A stretch of DNA of 64,000 bases from Pseudomonas sp. GL-B-19 (GCF_019956415.1 NZ_JAHBDK010000010.1:1-64000); one strand, 5' to 3'; positions 26,301 through 34,212 are shown, numbered from the stretch's first letter. The notes: a model not told the origin generated them from the sequence alone. Made by a program: numbers and translations.

Positions 26301-28204
26301 TTCAGGGCCGGCAAATCGAGCGGCAGACCGAGCAGATTGTTGCGCAACGCTTCGGTGACAAACTCGTCGATCTCGTTGCCGAGCTGACGGGTCACGCCGC
26401 GAATGATCGCCCCTGCCGCTTCGTCCGCAGTCGCCCCGCTACCGGCAAACGCCAGCGGGTTGAGGAAGGCTGCGATCAGGCCGAGTTGCGAGTCCGGGTT
26501 GTTCGGGTCAGTCAGGAGCGGATTGAACAAGGGGTCAAAGCGATCGACGGTCTCGGTCAACATCGAGTGACCGAAGCGGTACACCACGTGGGCGAACTCG
26601 GCGAGGATGGCCGGGTTGATCGAGGTGTCATACCCGTTGGGCGCAAGGAATTCGTCGATCTGTGGCTGAACGGTCCGCGCAAACTCCTCGAACACCAGGT
26701 GCTGGTACTGCATCTCGGTGCCGAACTTGGCGGCCTGGAACAGGCGTTCGCCGTCCCACACCAACGCCGCGATTCCGGCAGGTGTAGTGGGTATTGCGGT
26801 CACGTCGTCTATCAGCCACTCATTGAGGAAGGCCAGATCGCCGGAGGTCAGGATGGTTTGCTTGGATTGCTCGACCAGGCGGTTGTGCTCGGAGTGGAAC
26901 ACATGGTGCACGGTGGTCAGGCCGATGTTCTCATTCGCCCGGCCATCGCCGGCGATGTAGTGAGCATCGAGCAATTCGTTGTCATAAGTCAGGTTGTTGC
27001 CACCCGCACCAACAGGCTGCGCATTGCCGATGTCGGCGTCAGCATCCGCCTGCAAAACCCCGCCGACGACGACTGGCGCGGCATTGTGGGCGATGTCGTC
27101 GAGGAAGCCATGCCCGGCGCTCACGGCGTTGGCCAGACTGATCGGAGCATCCCGGTTGCCTTCGAGCAGGAAGTCATCCGTCGTGCCGCCAATACCGTCA
27201 AGCCCTTTCATCACCACCTGCGGCATGCCGCCCGGTCCCCGGATGAAGTTGCCATAGGCATCGGTTGCCAGCAGCGGCACGCTGTGCACATCGGCGTCGG
27301 TCAGGTTGATACCGAGAATGTCGCGGGCCTGGGCCTTGACCACTGCCCAGGTCGCCATGCCGCCATCTGTGCCGTCGCCATCATCGGCAGTGCCGAACTT
27401 GCCATCGCCGCCCAGATCGCGGTTGGTAATCAAGCGCCCCGTTGCAATAGGGTCACCTGCCGCGTTGATAACGTACTCACGCAGGAACACCTGATGCGAG
27501 GGGTGCGAGCTGTAGGTTTGGCTCTGATCTACGAACGGCGAGGTGGTGTTGGCCTGGCCATCATCGGCAGTTCCGAGCACTCCGTCCGCGCCGGCAGTAC
27601 GCACTGCACGTGGCAGCACCATGAAGTTGGTCGAGCCGCCCGGTACGAACAATGGATCGTCCGGCTGCAGCGGAATAAACACGAAGTCGCTACTGCTCTT
27701 GGTGACCAGGTCGAGACCGTGGTCGAAGAACTGACCAAAGAAGGTCATCCACGAGTTGAAACCGGCGGTCAAACCGACGTCTGCCGACACGTTGGGGATG
27801 AAGAACACTTCCTTGTCGTCGGCCGTGCCGAACACGCCATCCAGACCGGGGCTGATCACCGGGGCCGCACCGCCGCTCGCCGCTACCGCTGCCGGGTTAT
27901 TGGCGGTCTGGTCGACGATCAGGTTACTGATAATCCGTGGCTGCGGGTCGGTCACCGGGCCAGTCCCAGCGTAAGCCGCGTTTTGATACTGGGGATCAAG
28001 CAGTCGCAAGAAGGAATTGTCCGCGGCGCCAAACTCGCTTTGCCCGGCGACCAGGTTGTTGAAGCTGCCATCCACGGTACGCAGGCCGAACGGCACCTGA
28101 CTATTGGGTAGCAAATCACTCAGGCTGGCGCCGTCGGCATGCGCCTCTGCAATGAAGATTTGCTTCAGGATGAACTCCAGGTCCGCTTTGTTGAAATCAG
28201 CCAT
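17345..28204 (-). CDS. giant bimodular animal-haem-peroxidase/RTX protein 1 (MopA-like)
   Basis: 3619 aa, no N-terminal signal peptide. Two tandem animal-type haem peroxidase modules: module 1 (~1-850) with distal-side H162 (GQFFDHGLD) and proximal H545 (YRFGHSML), module 2 from about 1479 with H1681 and H2065. Each has the GDGRxNENIGLTxVHxxFHSEHNRL block of the family and is followed by GGxGxDxxx calcium-binding RTX repeats and Ig-like strands. From ~3150 to the end there is a large RTX block with four ~82-aa repeats and a C-terminal ...VTATDFILAT, a type I secretion signal. Divergent from its own ABC/HlyD/TolC set. Related proteins (MopA of Pseudomonas putida GB-1 and Aurantimonas) are linked to Mn(II) oxidation; substrate here is inferred. 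Confidence 0.9.
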   Translation of the reverse strand: MADFNKADLEFILKQIFIAEAHADGASLSDLLPNSQVPFGLRTVDGSFNNLVAGQSEFGAADNSFLRLLDPQYQNAAYAGTGPVTDPQPRIISNLIVDQTANNPAAVAASGGAAPVISPGLDGVFGTADDKEVFFIPNVSADVGLTAGFNSWMTFFGQFFDHGLDLVTKSSSDFVFIPLQPDDPLFVPGGSTNFMVLPRAVRTAGADGVLGTADDGQANTTSPFVDQSQTYSSHPSHQVFLREYVINAAGDPIATGRLITNRDLGGDGKFGTADDGDGTDGGMATWAVVKAQARDILGINLTDADVHSVPLLATDAYGNFIRGPGGMPQVVMKGLDGIGGTTDDFLLEGNRDAPISLANAVSAGHGFLDDIAHNAAPVVVGGVLQADADADIGNAQPVGAGGNNLTYDNELLDAHYIAGDGRANENIGLTTVHHVFHSEHNRLVEQSKQTILTSGDLAFLNEWLIDDVTAIPTTPAGIAALVWDGERLFQAAKFGTEMQYQHLVFEEFARTVQPQIDEFLAPNGYDTSINPAILAEFAHVVYRFGHSMLTETVDRFDPLFNPLLTDPNNPDSQLGLIAAFLNPLAFAGSGATADEAAGAIIRGVTRQLGNEIDEFVTEALRNNLLGLPLDLPALNLARGRDTGIPTLNEARREFYASTGDSQLKPYISWADLVDNLKHPESLVNFIAAFGTHDTITGVSTLAAKRAAAAALVFGGAGSPADRLDFLNSTGFYANLANGATITGVDDIDFWVGGLAEEKMPFGGMLGSTFNFVFETQLEALQNGDRFYYLSRTAGLNFGTELENNSFAKLMMLNTDVTHLSNTVFLTPTFTLEVNQANQFTGLGADLKADPTGGIMINGVEVVSLVIRDNPDTPGLDSNYLQYTGEDHVVLGGTAGDDIIISGDGDDTVYGDEGNDRLEGGAGNDAVLGGAGDDIITDSFGDNRMEGNAGNDVIVVGSMLAAGNLILGGDGQDFIVTTEDITTTFGGRGDDFILGAKTNLPPTGNEGDDWIEKGTQDGAPGDNFSPLLNDDVIGNDIFVGGGGFDEMIGEGGDDIFVGSDAQDKMDGMSGFDWITYKNDKYGVTADLSLAALAQPHGNAPNQNAGIFNPVGASPASILDRFAEVEGLSGSNFADVLKGDNVDADTIINHGGATGSALTNVALIRGLEQFLSDAGLPTTGFATGNIILGGNGSDLIEGRGGDDLIDGDKWINVRIAVYAAGDVDHTGPEIASFDSMVDMIPFMLDRTYNPGQLKAVREILPGTSTGGAAFDTAIYSGVQDEYVVTRDTRGTATLADDVWTVADTVAGRDGTDTLLHIERLQFADTQQVLVTGLNAQPVNSPTITDGNGGAITVGDTLRVSVAAVRDNDNIAAGNPTGTLNNSSVSYYWQFEANPGSGVFEDIILLPAGDLAFQSADGTAFKVSPDLAGLSLRVKAIYQDGHGTTEIVFSQPTAVVAPGAPVVPTAPTPVVDATAGGEGLHMVRSDLNFILDQIKIAEAEADGQDILSLIPNIRAPLGLRAVDGSNNNLLNLNGNNNTQFGAADNVFPRLTDPVFNPAEGAPAGFFGPGSPAIPGSSYAQNSGFVFDSQPRTISNLIVDQTANNPAAYATAYDPGIDGVLNFGAAGNDDVLKDGVRIVASPGLDGQFGTTDDHDVYLFENTAADAGLSAPFNAWMTFFGQFFDHGLDLVTKGGSGTIFIPLQPDDPLYVEGGSANFMVLTRATNLPGADGVLGTADDIHEQTNTTTPFVDQNQTYSSHPSHQVFLRGYVMTDDGPIATGRLITNVDLGVDGKYGGGDDIEIGGMATWKVVKAQANDILGIHLTDADVDNAPLLATDAYGNFIKGPNGFPMVVMKGVDGIGGTADDVLVEGNPNAPISLTNAVRTGHQFLVDINNNAAPVIVGGVLQADTDSDVGNAQPPGPGGTNLTYDNELLDAHYIAGDGRVNENIGLTAVHAIFHSEHNRLVAQTKDTVLDSGDVAFLNEWLLSPVSALPANQAEIDALVWNGERLFQAAKFGTEMQYQHLVFEEFARTIQPRVDLFFAPTQVYDVDLDASIVAEFAHTVYRFGHSMLTETVDRFNVDFSVVGDPNSADPNQQLGLIAAFLNPLAYAASGLTPEDATSAIIRGLTRQAGNEIDEFVTEALRNNLLGLPLDLPALNIARGRDVGIPSLNAIRRDIYNQTGDTQLKPYNSWVDLVQHLKHPESLINFIAAYGTHDTITAATTLEGKRAAAMLLVFGDGGVNEPADRLDFLNSSGTWANVTLAGKDGVAGTADDLKGVTITGVDAIDLWIGGLAEEKTPFGGMLGTTFNFVFENQLEKLQDGDRFYYLERTSGLSMNAELESNSFAKLIMANTSATHLPGLVFSDPGFYLEVDQSKQFNEGLGNVDPLSNLGAQVVFRDNPLTAGPDTNYIKYTGAEHIVLGGTNGADILISSEGDDTVWGDAGNDFIEGGNGNDQLRGGAGDDIITDLGGDDNIQGGDGNDVLHGGNGVNLIIGGFGNDFIVTGEDASEAIGGQGNDFILGSKANEQDMGNEGDDWIEKGTSDGAPGDNFDPLGNDPVIGHDVFVGGNENDKFNGEGGDDIMVGSLGFGDRYIGGSGYDWATFKGLAQGVTIDYSDRFFDVPPVPGSGASALVRFDIMEGLSGSAHGDFLRGDNEDSTSLPTAGATGSVLTNIGLINGLAGLLPAGATFFDGGNIILGGSGSDLIEGRGGDDIIDGDKWLNVRISVRANADGTGGEIATFDSMEPLVPFMLNGTYNPGQLVIVREILTGTDNFDTAVYSGIASEYSVSVEGSTVIVTDLVAGRDGVDRLTGVERLQFSDVSQTSGVGTASNIDPSGRLAILDADTGARENAPVAGQLLRVSDQSVRDADNVSLLNPTGAVTGGVAYYWQVETIAGSGIYEDITFVAAGEVSRAIGTTYQVADDVAGLSLRVRAVYQDAKGTLEIVDSSANNTPTAGPTVTGLLVQNQVLTADTSTIIDIDGLSNPQFTFQWQATNGVSFVDIVGATGSTFTLGQDQVGDQVRVVVNYVDDFGVAESVTSDPSDPVANANDAPTGALLISDTTPNQGQVLTALTAGIADVDGLGAFSFQWQQGSGATFTDINGATAATFTPGAPQLNLQLRVIVRYTDGFGTPESVTSAATAAVLIVGAVQTGDALANILIGTAGSDVLLGLGGNDTLSGLGGVDQLIGGTGDDSLNGGDGNDFLDGEDGNDILIGGLGADVMNGGSGNDVFEVTDAGDVVIEVAGGGADTVWTSLSSYTLGANVENLFFGGTGNSIAIGNQLDNVIGGGAGNDVIMGGAGADVLIGGAGNDVFEVTDAGDTVIEGIGGGVDSVWTSLSSYTLGANVENLFFGGTGNFTGVGNQLDNVIAGGAGNDIIIGGAGADVLIGGAGNDIFEVTDAGDTVIEGAGGGVDTVWTSLSNYTLGANVENLFFGGTGNSIAVGNQLDNVIGGGAGNDIILGGAGADTLIGGAGNDVFEVTDAGDTVIEGAGGGVDTVWTSLNSYTLGANVENAFFGGTGNFTVVGNASDNVFAGGIGNDTFVFSAGFGNDQIIGFETNPIGGGQDRLNIAAFNITAADFAGSVNVADVGADTLVTIGNDTIRLVGVADATTVTATDFILAT
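17690..18540. repeat. four tandem ~245-bp repeats in the C-terminal RTX region of peroxidase 1
   Basis: The unit encodes NDVFEVTDAGDTVIE...DTVWTSLSSYTLGANVENLFFGGTGN-type sequence, about 82 residues, four times with high nucleotide similarity. These are internal protein repeats, prone to copy-number change by recombination. Confidence 0.8.
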
Positions 28205-28387
28205 TTTTATTGCCCTCGATCTTTATGGAGAAAGGCACGGGACGATAAACATCCACCCACGCCCAGTCAGGTGCTGGCTTGCGCAGTTTTATGGTTTTGT
28301 TTTTGGGCGAGAGCAGGCGCGGAAAAGGCAAAGCCGTTCCCCGGGATATGCACCTGAAATTCGCGGAATGTAGTGCTCGCCGGAAGA

Positions 28388-28492
28388 TCAGGCAGAGCAA
28401 ATCCGAGCCGTGGGTGGGCCATGGAAACTGGAAGTTATGGCGAACTTCCTGAACGGCCCCGTCACTCTGCAATAGAACGAAATGATCGACAT
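28388..28492 (-). CDS. conserved 34-residue small ORF in the leader of peroxidase 1
   Basis: ATG 28490-28492 with an AAGGAGC Shine-Dalgarno 5 bases away; stop at 28388-28390, 183 bases before the peroxidase start. The equivalent leader at 44911-45015 has an ORF of exactly the same length with start MSxIS and end FHGPPxARIxSA in common and a similar Shine-Dalgarno, although the surrounding DNA has diverged. Basic, with aromatic and arginine residues; no signal or domain recognised. Could be a leader peptide controlling the peroxidase mRNA or a small accessory protein. Confidence 0.5.
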   Translation of the reverse strand: MSIISFYCRVTGPFRKFAITSSFHGPPTARICSA

Positions 28493-28877
28493 GTTTTGCT
28501 CCTTCAGGGAAATCACCGCGCCTTGCGTTGCCAAAGTAATGGCAAGCTCCAGGCAGGCGCCCCCCCCGTATAACTAAGACTAAAGTTCCATCGCAAAAGA
28601 ATGTCAATTTTACGCCGCAAAAACAGACAGCCGGCCATATGACATATAACTGACTGTTTTTAAGTGACTTATGGGTTTTTCACAGCAGCTATAGAGCAAA
28701 ATGTTATTTCAGAGTGTTGTGCTACGACCTACGCTTTTGCTTGCGGGAGCACCGCAGAGATTTCGCAAGAATCGCCAATAGAGCGACCCGCCTGCGAATC
28801 GGCCAGCGGCCTACAAAACCACATCTACCGTTAGCTGTTGAGCTGGTTGGAACCGGCATTTCGAAGGGGAGATCCAT
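28493..28877. promoter_or_regulatory. divergent control region of peroxidase 1 and secretion operon 1
   Basis: Contains an AT-rich core (~28570-28720) expected to carry both promoters. On the peroxidase side a hairpin TTGCCA-ttactt-TGGCAA followed by CGCAAGGCGCG (minus strand, ~28515-28550) is preserved at the equivalent place of unit 2. On the secretion side ~110 bases before the ABC gene are almost the same in both units. I could not assign exact promoters by eye. No further gene is seen. Confidence 0.5.
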
Positions 28878-30614
28878 ATGCACAAGCAGTCGAGCACTCG
28901 TTCCGAACTGGCCGACGCGCTCTTTCGCCTGCGCCACAGTTTTTACGCGCTGGCAGGGTTCAGTGGCGTCATCAACGTCATGATGTTGACGCCAGCCGTG
29001 TACATGCTGCAGGTCTATGATCGGGCCTTGGTCAGTCGAAACGTCACAACATTGACGATGTTGACCGTTTTGGTGATAGGCCTGTTTATGTTGATGTCCA
29101 CGCTGGAAATGGTCCGCACTCGCATGCTGATCCGGGTCGGCAACAACCTCGACATGGACCTCAACCGACGCATCTTCACCGCCGCATTCGAGCGCAACCT
29201 GAGCCGCGCCGGAGGTAATCCGGCCCAGGCCCTGCAAGATCTCGCGCAGGTTCGTCAGTTCCTCACCGGCAATAGCCTGTTCGCTTTCTTCGATGCGCCG
29301 TGGACACCGATCTACCTGTTAGTCGCCTATCTGATCCACCCGCTGCTCGGACTGCTCACGCTGATCGGCTCGCTGATTCTGGTGGGCCTGGCTTATCTGA
29401 CCGAGAAGGCAACGCAGAAGCCGTTGGCCGAAGCCAATCAGGCCGCACTCTCCTCCTCCAGCTACGCCAACAACAACCTGCGCAACGCCGAGGTCATCGA
29501 GGCCATGGGCATGCTGCCGTCGATCGGCAAGCGCTGGTACCAAAGCCATTTGCGCATTCTGGAAATGCAGACCCTGGCCTCCGACCGCGCCGCCATGATC
29601 AGCAGCACCGGACGCTTCGTGCGTATCACTTTGCAGTCGCTGATCCTCGGCGCCGGCGCGCTGCTGGCGATCGAAGGCAAGATCACCCCAGGGATGATGA
29701 TTGCCTGCTCAATCCTCACCGGCCGCGCGCTGGGCCCGGTGGAACAAGTCATCGCGTCGTGGAAACAACTGCTCGGCTGCCGGTCGGCCTGGGGCCGGCT
29801 CAACGAAATGCTGAGCGATTATCCGCGCCGGCCACCGAGCATGTCGCTGCAGCGGCCGTTGGGCATGCTGGCGGTGGAGAATGTGTATGCCGGTTCCCCC
29901 GGAACCAACAACACCATTCTGCGCGGAGTGAGCTTCAGCCTTGTACCCGGCGAAAGCCTTGGCGTTATCGGTCCATCCGCCTCGGGCAAATCCACCCTCG
30001 CCCGCCTGCTGGTTGGCGTCTGGCCGGCACAGGCCGGCAAGGTGCGCCTGGACGGCGCGGACATATTCAATTGGAACAAGGGCGAACTTGGCCCCTGGCT
30101 CGGCTACCTGCCCCAGGACGTGGAGCTGTTCGAGGGCAGCATCGCCGACAACATTGCGCGCTTTGGCGAAGTGGACAGCGAAGCGGTCATCCGCGCCGCC
30201 AAGACCACTGGAGTGCACGAGATGATCCTGCGTTTTCCTCAGGGTTATGACACTCGCCTGAGCACCGATGGCAGCCCGCTTTCCGGTGGTCAGAAGCAAC
30301 GCATCGCCTTGGCCCGCGCGCTGTATGGCGAACCCAATCTGATCGTGCTGGATGAGCCGAACGCCAACCTCGACGACGTCGGCGAAAAGGCCCTGGTCGA
30401 TGCGCTGGCCAAACTCAAGGAGCGTGGCGCCACCGTCATTCTGATTTCCCATCGTCCCAACGTGCTCTGCGCCGTCGATCAGGTGCTGATGCTGCGTGAC
30501 GGCGCCGTGCAGATGCTCGGCACGCGCGACGAAGTATTCGCAGCGCTGCGCAAGGCCGCTGTAATGCCTGCAGGCGTGTCAACTCCGCTGGCCTCCGTCA
30601 AATCACGGGAGTGA
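28878..30614 (+). CDS. type I secretion ABC transporter, PrtD/AprD type (unit 1)
   Basis: 578 aa, ATG with AGGGGAG Shine-Dalgarno. N-terminal membrane domain of the exporter type without a C39 peptidase domain, then the ATPase with Walker A GPSASGKST (about 365-373), signature LSGGQKQ (~468) and Walker B VLDEP (~491). This is the length and layout of PrtD/AprD/HasD, which secrete RTX proteins. First gene of a three-gene operon; the cargo is almost certainly the divergently encoded RTX peroxidase. Differs from the unit 2 copy at one residue (A14 against S14). Confidence 0.93.
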   Translation: MHKQSSTRSELADALFRLRHSFYALAGFSGVINVMMLTPAVYMLQVYDRALVSRNVTTLTMLTVLVIGLFMLMSTLEMVRTRMLIRVGNNLDMDLNRRIFTAAFERNLSRAGGNPAQALQDLAQVRQFLTGNSLFAFFDAPWTPIYLLVAYLIHPLLGLLTLIGSLILVGLAYLTEKATQKPLAEANQAALSSSSYANNNLRNAEVIEAMGMLPSIGKRWYQSHLRILEMQTLASDRAAMISSTGRFVRITLQSLILGAGALLAIEGKITPGMMIACSILTGRALGPVEQVIASWKQLLGCRSAWGRLNEMLSDYPRRPPSMSLQRPLGMLAVENVYAGSPGTNNTILRGVSFSLVPGESLGVIGPSASGKSTLARLLVGVWPAQAGKVRLDGADIFNWNKGELGPWLGYLPQDVELFEGSIADNIARFGEVDSEAVIRAAKTTGVHEMILRFPQGYDTRLSTDGSPLSGGQKQRIALARALYGEPNLIVLDEPNANLDDVGEKALVDALAKLKERGATVILISHRPNVLCAVDQVLMLRDGAVQMLGTRDEVFAALRKAAVMPAGVSTPLASVKSRE

Positions 30615-30620
30615 TCGATC

Positions 30621-31961
30621 ATGCAAATGAGCCAACACACCGAGATGATTCATATCGATCCCAAGAACGTGGTGGATCTGAACATCCATAGACCCGCGCG
30701 CTGGGGCATTTGGCTGGTGATCGCCGGCTTCGGCGGTTTCCTCCTGTGGTCCTGGCTGGCGCCGCTGGATGCCGGCGTGGTAGCCACAGCCACGGTCAAA
30801 GTCACCAGCAAAAGCAAAGCCGTGCAGCATCTCAGCGGGGGGACCGTGGAGGCGATTCTCGTTCAAGAAGGCGATGTCGTGGCAAAAGGTCAGGAAGTGG
30901 TGCGCCTCGACTCCTTGCGTGCCCTTGCCGAACAAGGTGCGGTCAGCGCCCAGTACATCGTCAGCAAGACGGTGGAAAACCGCCTGGAAGCGGAACGTGA
31001 CAACCGCGCCGTGGTGAACTTCGATCCCGAGTTGCTCAAGCGCTTCAGGGGTGACCAGCGCCTGATGGCCGCCATGGATCTGCAACAGCGCCTGCTGGAC
31101 ACCCGGCGCGCCGGTCTCGCTGGCGAAATCAGCATCCTGGAGGAAAACCTGGCGGCGTCGGCGGTGCAGCTCAAGGGCCTGCAGCAGGTCTATAGCGCCC
31201 GCGGCTCGCAGATCAACTTCCTCAACCAGGAACTACAAGGCACCCGCGTGCTGGCGGCCGAAGGCTATGTGCCGCGCAACCGCCTGCTTGAGCTGGAACG
31301 CAGCAATGCCGACCTCGCCGCCGGTCAGGCCGAGAACCTCAACAACATCGCTCGCGTGCGCAGCCAGACCACCGAAATCAAACTGCGCATCCTGCAGCGC
31401 CAGCACGATTACCTGAAGGAAGTCGAATCGCAACTGACCGACACCGCCAAGGAAAACACCACCCTGGCCGACCGCTTGCGCGCGCTGGACTATGAAGTGA
31501 CCCATACCGTGATTCGATCGCCGATCGATGGCATGGTCCAGGCCCTGAGCATTGCCACCGTCGGCGGGATCATTCAACCCGGATTCAAGATCATGGACAT
31601 CGTTCCGCTCAACGAGCCGCTGCAGGTCGACGCGATGATCCCCGTGCAGGCCATCGACAAGATGGTCCCCGGCCTGGCCGTGGACATTGCCTTCCCGGCC
31701 TTCAACCATGCCCGGACGCCCAACATCCCCGGCCGCGTGAAGACCATCTCCGCTGACCGCCTGCTCGACGAGGCAAGCAAGGAGCCGTTCTATCTGGCCC
31801 AGGTGGAAGTCACGCCCGATGGCATGGGCCTGCTGGGAACCAATCACATTCGCCCCGGGATGCCCGCTACCGTCACCATCAAGACTGGCGAACGCAACAT
31901 GATGAGCTATCTTCTTAAACCAATGCTCGACCGTGTGGACAGCTCATTCAAGGAACAATGA
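30621..31961 (+). CDS. type I secretion periplasmic adaptor, HlyD/PrtE family (unit 1)
   Basis: 446 aa. Short cytoplasmic N-terminus, one membrane segment (IWLVIAGFGGFLLWSWLAPL), lipoyl half-motif VKVTSKSKAVQHLSGGTVEAIL, a long coiled-coil hairpin (~110-290), second lipoyl half with TVIRSPIDGMVQAL, and a beta-barrel end with GMPATVTIKTGER. It bridges the ABC transporter and the outer-membrane channel. Starts 6 bases after the ABC gene; its stop overlaps the next gene by ATGA. Amino-acid sequence is the same in unit 2. Confidence 0.93.
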   Translation: MQMSQHTEMIHIDPKNVVDLNIHRPARWGIWLVIAGFGGFLLWSWLAPLDAGVVATATVKVTSKSKAVQHLSGGTVEAILVQEGDVVAKGQEVVRLDSLRALAEQGAVSAQYIVSKTVENRLEAERDNRAVVNFDPELLKRFRGDQRLMAAMDLQQRLLDTRRAGLAGEISILEENLAASAVQLKGLQQVYSARGSQINFLNQELQGTRVLAAEGYVPRNRLLELERSNADLAAGQAENLNNIARVRSQTTEIKLRILQRQHDYLKEVESQLTDTAKENTTLADRLRALDYEVTHTVIRSPIDGMVQALSIATVGGIIQPGFKIMDIVPLNEPLQVDAMIPVQAIDKMVPGLAVDIAFPAFNHARTPNIPGRVKTISADRLLDEASKEPFYLAQVEVTPDGMGLLGTNHIRPGMPATVTIKTGERNMMSYLLKPMLDRVDSSFKEQ

Positions 31962-33295
31962 AATCAATGGGACGTCATTGCCTGTTCCTCTGCCTGCTAG
32001 GGCTGGCTTTACCGGCCAGCGCCATGGACCTCAAGCAAGCCTGGGACCTGTTGCAGTTCCAGGGCCCTATCTACCGCGCCGCCGTGCATGAAAAAGAGGC
32101 CGGTTCGGAAAACCGCGCCATCGGCACGGCCGGCCTGCTACCGCAGATCAATGCCTCGGCCTACGACAACAAGGTCAATGGCTCCCAACGCCAGAACGGC
32201 GTTGACAATGATCTGGACTACACCTCCAAGGGCGCTAACGTGCGCCTGCGCCAGCCGCTGTTCAACAAACAGAAGATGGCCGAGTACCGCCAGGGTCAGC
32301 AGCGTGCCGACTACAGCGTCGCGGTGTTCGATGCCAAGACGCAGGACGCCGCGGTGCGTCTGGCCGAAAGCTATTTTGATGTGCTCCTGGCCAGCGAAAC
32401 CATCGTCCTGGCCAAATCCAAGCTGCGCGCCTTCGACGAGCAACTCGCCTCGGCGAAACGACGCATGGAGCTGGGGGCCGGCACCATCACCGACATCGAC
32501 GAGTCGGTCGCTCGCCGCGACCTCGCCGATGCCGAACTGATCGAAGCGCAGGACAACCTGGTCAACGCGCGCAGCAAACTTGAGGAATATATCGGTGAAA
32601 CCCCCGAATCGCTGACGACCTTACGTCCGAGCTTCGATACACCGCCGCTGCTGCCGAGCAACCTGCAGGACTGGTTGGTCAAAGCCCAGACCGATAGCCC
32701 GCTGATCCACGCGCGCCGTTATAGCAGCGACCTCGCCGAAGAAGAAGTGAAGCGCGCCAAGGCCGGCCACTGGCCAACACTGGATTTCATTGCCGGCTAT
32801 ACCGCGGGCCAGAGCCAATCTCTCTCCGAACTGAATCAACGCAACCACTACGGCTCAATCGGGCTGGAAGTCAATTTCCCGCTGTTCAGCGGTGGCGGCG
32901 TCAGCGCACTGACACGCCAGGCCAGTGCCAATAGCGATAAGGCCATGGACGAACTCGACGCCACACGACTGGAAGTCATCTCCGGAACCACCCGTGAGTT
33001 TCGCGGCATACAGAGTGGCGCCAAACGTATTCACGCGCTGGAGAGAGCCGTAGAGTCCAACGAACGCTCACTGATTTCGACACGCAAAGGCTTCAAAGAG
33101 GGCGGCACCAGCACCAACGTGGACGTCCTCAATGCCGAAGAGTTGCTCTTCGTTGCGCGCCACGATCTGTTCGAGGCCAAGTTGCGCTATTTGATGTCGC
33201 ACCTGCGTCTGGCGTCCTCGGTGGGCAGTCTGGGCGACGACGATATCGAGCAAATCAACAACTACCTCGGCCCGGAACTGCTGGTCACCAACTGA
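31958..33295 (+). CDS. type I secretion outer-membrane channel, TolC/PrtF family (unit 1)
   Basis: 445 aa with a signal peptide (MKSMGRHCLFLCLLGLALPASA) and two repeated outer-membrane efflux halves of long helices typical of TolC, with barrel strands such as YGSIGLEVNFPLFSGG. Completes the tripartite exporter. Having its own TolC-type gene is usual for PrtDEF/AprDEF systems. Amino-acid sequence is the same in unit 2. Confidence 0.92.
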   Translation: MKSMGRHCLFLCLLGLALPASAMDLKQAWDLLQFQGPIYRAAVHEKEAGSENRAIGTAGLLPQINASAYDNKVNGSQRQNGVDNDLDYTSKGANVRLRQPLFNKQKMAEYRQGQQRADYSVAVFDAKTQDAAVRLAESYFDVLLASETIVLAKSKLRAFDEQLASAKRRMELGAGTITDIDESVARRDLADAELIEAQDNLVNARSKLEEYIGETPESLTTLRPSFDTPPLLPSNLQDWLVKAQTDSPLIHARRYSSDLAEEEVKRAKAGHWPTLDFIAGYTAGQSQSLSELNQRNHYGSIGLEVNFPLFSGGGVSALTRQASANSDKAMDELDATRLEVISGTTREFRGIQSGAKRIHALERAVESNERSLISTRKGFKEGGTSTNVDVLNAEELLFVARHDLFEAKLRYLMSHLRLASSVGSLGDDDIEQINNYLGPELLVTN

Positions 33296-33616
33296 CTTCC
33301 ACCTGCCGGCCGGTTATGCAAAACAATGGCTGGCGGGCGTACCACCCTATAAAAAACAGTCAAATTTCCGTCGATCAGATCGAGACATTCGACATTGCTC
33401 GCGCCCCCTACGCCTCAAAACGCCCCGTGGAGTCTCGATCACGCTCGTATCGTCGTGTGAGGGGAAACGGCGGCAACCAGGACTCGCGACGATGCCTTTC
33501 TCCCAGCCCGAGGCCAAGTTGCAGAAGCCCGGATCAAACAAATAGTCATTCTTCTCGATTCGACCCAGGCCGCGCTTACCTTCATCGCGATAAGCGACGA
33601 GCCAAGACTCCAGAGT

Positions 33617-34054
33617 TTGCTCAGGGTTTTGCGTGACAATCCCTCAAAGCAGGCGCTGTTTCAGGCAGTGATTGAGGATGAGATTAGAAACAGCAGCGAA
33701 ATGCTGGCTGGTGGACAAAACGCATCAGGCGACCAGCTGGAGCAATGTTTACGCAACTACCTAAGTACCTTTCATGTCCTTCATCCAGAAGAAGGTTGTG
33801 TCCTTCCAGCCTTGGGTGGAGAGATTGCGCGCGCCGAACCGGAGGTACGGGTGGCCGTCGAAAAAGGCCTGAAGCAAATACAGAAAGCCTGGGCCGATCG
33901 TCTCGGTAGCCCTAATGCGGCATGGGCCGTCATCGCTCAATGTGTGGGAGCGCTAGTCCTGTCCCGAGCAGTCGAGAAAGAACGAACTCGCAAGGAAATC
34001 ATTGCCTCGACCCGCAAAGCTATTGAAAAGAGCTATTTCACGCCGGAAAAATAG
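33617..34054 (+). pseudogene. TetR-family regulator remnant (C-terminal domain only)
   Basis: The reading begins at a TTG and resembles a TetR regulator from the end of the DNA-binding domain onward: NPSKQALFQAV, then EGCVLPALGGEIARAEPEVRVAVEKGL, the typical ligand-binding domain. Upstream in frame back to a stop at 33458 there is no credible helix-turn-helix, and other frames show none. So the DNA-binding half appears lost. It lies between the two peroxidase/secretion units and could be a leftover of the event that duplicated them. 33296-33616 contains nothing else I can support. Confidence 0.55.
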
Positions 34055-34189
34055 AAGAACGTCTCCGATTATGCGAGAGCAGCTCGCAACGCCATGATCA
34101 TCGCTATCGCTGCAAAATCCTGGTCGATTCAGCCCTCCCTGAATTCCCACACAGAATGCATTCATGAGGCAATTGAGTGGAAGGAGAAA

Positions 34190-34212
34190 GGGAGGGCATC
34201 CATTGCCCTCCC
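34190..34212 (-). terminator. terminator of giant peroxidase gene 2
   Basis: GAGGGCA (34192-34198) pairs with TGCCCTC (34204-34210); on the minus strand it is followed by CTTTCTCCTT, a weaker T tract than in unit 1. Homologous to the hairpin at 17272-17303. Confidence 0.65.

Noticed and set aside
28493..28600. Possible cyclic-di-GMP (GEMM) or manganese (yybP-ykoY) riboswitch in the peroxidase leaders
   Set aside because: The conserved hairpin and CGCAAGG stretch only loosely recall parts of GEMM; the required paired tetraloop/receptor layout and yybP-ykoY loops are not visible. I keep it as an unassigned conserved leader.
29300..30250. Long alternative-frame ORFs within the ABC transporter genes (also 45826-46776)
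   Set aside because: Arginine/histidine-rich shadow frames of a certain ABC transporter gene.
33316..33636. Plus-strand ORF upstream of the TetR remnant as its missing DNA-binding part
   Set aside because: Its sequence is Arg/Ser-rich with no helix-turn-helix pattern and it is in another frame.
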